Assembly: GCA_026413805.1 (NCBI GenBank)
Contig: JAOAKE010000025.1
Coordinates: forward strand, 1-8,252
Origin: Microcaldota archaeon
Lineage (GTDB): Archaea > Micrarchaeota > Micrarchaeia > Anstonellales > Anstonellaceae
Reading direction: 5' to 3'
DNA: 8,252 nt
The notes beneath the pieces were generated by a model that did not search any database, was not told the DNA's origin, and saw nothing but the letters and a program-made list of their open reading frames with translations. Each line of letters begins with the position of its first letter. Position 1 is the stretch's first letter. The position numbers and the translations under genes are program-made. Shown in pieces: positions 6,391-8,252 of the stretch.

Positions 6391-7290
6391 ATGCCTGAAA
6401 TAACCAAGATTCCGCTGCTTCTTTTTCCCCTCTCAGCATGCCAGACAATCGGTGCGCGTTTTCGGTCAGTGGGCGTGAGAGTATTCTCTTTTTACCCCAG
6501 CCTTCGCTACGACTTGAGGAACATAAATGTGGAATATGCTCCAGAAAACTACTCTGCCCTTGCTTTCTTCTCCGCCCTGATATACTCAATAGTTTTTACT
6601 GCAATAATCGGCGTTTTCCTTTCATTCTCGCATGGGCTTACCCTGCCTCTGAAGGTAGTCATAGCATTTTTTGCCTTTCTTTTTTCATTTCTTTTTATGC
6701 TAACCTTGCACCTCCTTTACCCAAAGTTAATTGCGGCGAATATAGCTAGCCAGATTGACCGAGAGCTTATCTTCGCCATGCGAGACATGCTAATACAAAT
6801 CTCATCAGGCGTGCCGCTATTCACTGTCATTGAGAATATCGGCTCATCTGACTATGGGTTTGTCAGCGAGGAGTTCAAAAAGGTAGCAAACAAGGTGAAG
6901 GCAGGCTCGCCTCTTTTAGATGAAATTGAGGCAATGGCAATAAGGACTAACTCAACCCACCTCAAAAGAACCTCCTGGCAGCTTGTGACTGCCATTCGCT
7001 CAGGAGCCAACCTCACAAATACCTTGAAGGGAATAGTGAAGAACCTTGTAGACTACCAATTTTCCCTTTCAAAGTCATTTACCGCAGAGCTCAACTTCAT
7101 TATTCTTGTCTTTTTGCTGGTGGCTGCTGTTTTGCCAACTATTGGGACAACCGTCCTGGTGATATTTTCGGTGTTCGGAAAGTTTCCAATCTCAAGCGAG
7201 GTGTTTTTAGGGATAATATTCTTGAGTTTTCTGGGCCAGATAGCAATTATCGGCTATATTCGCACAAAGAGGCCAACTTTCTTCGCATAG
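6391..7290 (+). CDS. GspF/TadC-like platform membrane protein 1 of the secretion/pilus machine
   Basis: This 299-residue inner-membrane platform protein is expected to sit at the base of the filament and couple to the ATPase. Predicted layout: N-terminal cytoplasmic region 1-54, membrane segments about 55-80 and 86-110, a T2SSF-type cytoplasmic helical domain 111-232, then membrane segments about 233-260 and 269-291. The helical domain carries the repeated family motif: LIFAMRDMLIQISSGVPLFTVIE (135-147 core) and TAIRSGANLTNTLKGI. It is half the size of a two-domain FlaJ (about 550 residues), and a second such protein follows, as in Tad (TadB/TadC) and methanococcal Epd-type systems. The start at 6391 has a purine-rich SD. 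It is less close to classical TadC than the next gene; the exact subfamily is uncertain. Confidence 0.85.
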   Translation: MPEITKIPLLLFPLSACQTIGARFRSVGVRVFSFYPSLRYDLRNINVEYAPENYSALAFFSALIYSIVFTAIIGVFLSFSHGLTLPLKVVIAFFAFLFSFLFMLTLHLLYPKLIAANIASQIDRELIFAMRDMLIQISSGVPLFTVIENIGSSDYGFVSEEFKKVANKVKAGSPLLDEIEAMAIRTNSTHLKRTSWQLVTAIRSGANLTNTLKGIVKNLVDYQFSLSKSFTAELNFIILVFLLVAAVLPTIGTTVLVIFSVFGKFPISSEVFLGIIFLSFLGQIAIIGYIRTKRPTFFA

Positions 7291-7293
7291 GTG
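7289..7293 (+). promoter_or_regulatory. Shine-Dalgarno AGGTG overlapping the upstream stop codon
   Basis: AGGTG includes the last two bases of the TAG stop (7288-7290) and lies 7 bases before the ATG at 7301. It fixes the start of the second platform gene and suggests translational coupling within one operon. Confidence 0.6.
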
Positions 7294-7300
7294 CATTGGG

Positions 7301-8252
7301 ATGAAAAAATACATCATTGCAAAGCGCTTTTCTTTGTATTTCAGGCCAAAGGGCAGGGACAGAATAAGCCAGCTTCTTGCATATGCGGGAATAGATGCCA
7401 ATCCTGAAATATGGCTGGGCTCAAGGCTGCTTATCGTTTTCCTCTTCGGGCTTGTCGGAGTCCTCGTTCCATTCAGCCTTTTTCCGTTTTTTGACCTGTC
7501 TTCATACCCCCTCCTTTCAAACCCCTCGCTTCCTGCAAAGGTGGTAGTCTCGCTTCTAACCGGTCTTTTCTTCGCCGCATTTTGCGCAGTGCTCATCTAC
7601 ATGCACCTTTATTACCTAATCGCTGAGCGCACGCAGAGGGTAGAGAAGGTCTTGCCGGACTTTTTGCTTATGGTGGCAGCAAACCTTCGCTCTGGCATGA
7701 CGCCCTTTGCTGCATTTCAGGCTTCTGCGAGGCCTGAGTTCGGCCCTCTCCAAACTGAAATAGCCCTGGTTTCAAACCGCTCCTTAGGCTCTGAGTCATT
7801 TTCAGAAGCTCTTCGCGGACTGACCGAAAACATAGACTCTCCAATGCTGAGGCGCATGGTTTCCTTCTTTGAGAACGAGCTTCGTTCGGGAGGGAAGCTT
7901 GCCCACCTTCTTGAAACATCCGCAGAGGAGATACGCGAAACAGAAGAGGTTAGGCGGCAGATGATAATCGCAGCAAAGTCATATGCCATCTTTCTTGGCT
8001 TTATATTGGTGTTTGGGCTGCCCCTCCTCCTTGCCATCTCCAACCAGTTTCTGTTTATTTTCACTCGGTTTGAAGTATTTTCAGGGGCTGACGCCACCTC
8101 CTCTACAATGCTTGCAGGCTTTAGCCAGCCAAAGATAAAAATTGATGCCAATTTCATTGACCAGATGGCATATCTTATAATAATTGGAACTTCTATCTTG
8201 ACTTCAATACTGATCGGGCTTATAAGCGAGGGCAAGCTTCTTTATGGGCTGA
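7301..8252 (+). CDS. TadC-like platform membrane protein 2 (3' end cut by the window)
   Basis: The frame is open for 317 codons to the last base with no stop; in TadC-like proteins the end usually comes soon after a GKLLYGL-like motif, so little is probably missing. Membrane segments lie at about 42-62 and 81-107, a T2SSF helical domain at 108-225, then membrane segments at about 226-253 and 287-309. The TadC signature is clear: VLPDFLLMVAANLRSGMTP (118-135) and FFENELRSGGKLAHLLE (189-205). An extra polar loop of about 33 residues (254-286) separates the last two membrane segments and should face outside. With the preceding gene it probably forms the heterologous platform on which the ATPase at 4646-6376 acts. 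A gap of 10 bases and an SD overlapping the upstream stop support one operon. Confidence 0.88.
   Translation, partial: MKKYIIAKRFSLYFRPKGRDRISQLLAYAGIDANPEIWLGSRLLIVFLFGLVGVLVPFSLFPFFDLSSYPLLSNPSLPAKVVVSLLTGLFFAAFCAVLIYMHLYYLIAERTQRVEKVLPDFLLMVAANLRSGMTPFAAFQASARPEFGPLQTEIALVSNRSLGSESFSEALRGLTENIDSPMLRRMVSFFENELRSGGKLAHLLETSAEEIRETEEVRRQMIIAAKSYAIFLGFILVFGLPLLLAISNQFLFIFTRFEVFSGADATSSTMLAGFSQPKIKIDANFIDQMAYLIIIGTSILTSILIGLISEGKLLYGL

Noticed and set aside
7717..8235. Long minus-strand open frame opposite the second platform gene
   Set aside because: Its translation is serine/arginine-rich with no recognisable domain, and it lies wholly antisense to a clear TadC-like gene; it is a codon-use shadow.

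Overview
The window looks like archaeal chromosome, with every supported gene on the + strand in one tightly packed block. The archaeal call rests on three things: secretion-ATPase and platform genes of the archaellum/Tad-pilus type, Shine-Dalgarno (SD) matches of the GGTGA kind, and very large secreted proteins rich in N-glycosylation sequons, LamG modules and cysteine repeats. That style of surface protein is common in DPANN-type archaea (Diapherotrites, Micrarchaeota, Woesearchaeota and relatives). This phylum-level placement is inference; no rRNA or marker gene is present.

Layout. Positions 1-759 hold the 3' end of a surface-protein gene that starts outside the window; it carries the first half of a LamG fold and a carbohydrate-binding-like jelly roll. 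Seven bases later, 767-4591 encodes a 1274-residue secreted protein. Its modules in order are: signal peptide, jelly-roll module, two Ig-like domains, three C-x5-C...GEN...C-x3-C repeats, a run of knottin-like cysteine clusters, a second copy of the jelly roll, LamG second half, and a complete LamG. A 54-base gap (4592-4645), the largest non-coding stretch here, holds a possible weak TATA element and a ribosome binding site. Then come a type II/IV secretion ATPase with an N-terminal winged-helix-like segment (4646-6376) and two consecutive GspF/TadC-like platform membrane proteins (6391-7290, and 7301 running off the end).

Working together: the ATPase and two half-size platform proteins form the motor core of a Tad/Epd-like archaeal pilus or secretion machine. 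In such systems the ATPase docks on two small platform proteins rather than on one large FlaJ-type protein. The upstream giant proteins are plausible extracellular partners (adhesins or pilus-associated proteins), but this is a guess from proximity. No pilin and no prepilin peptidase is visible in the window. The most unusual content is the tandem set of inhibitor-cystine-knot-like cysteine clusters in the 1274-residue protein.
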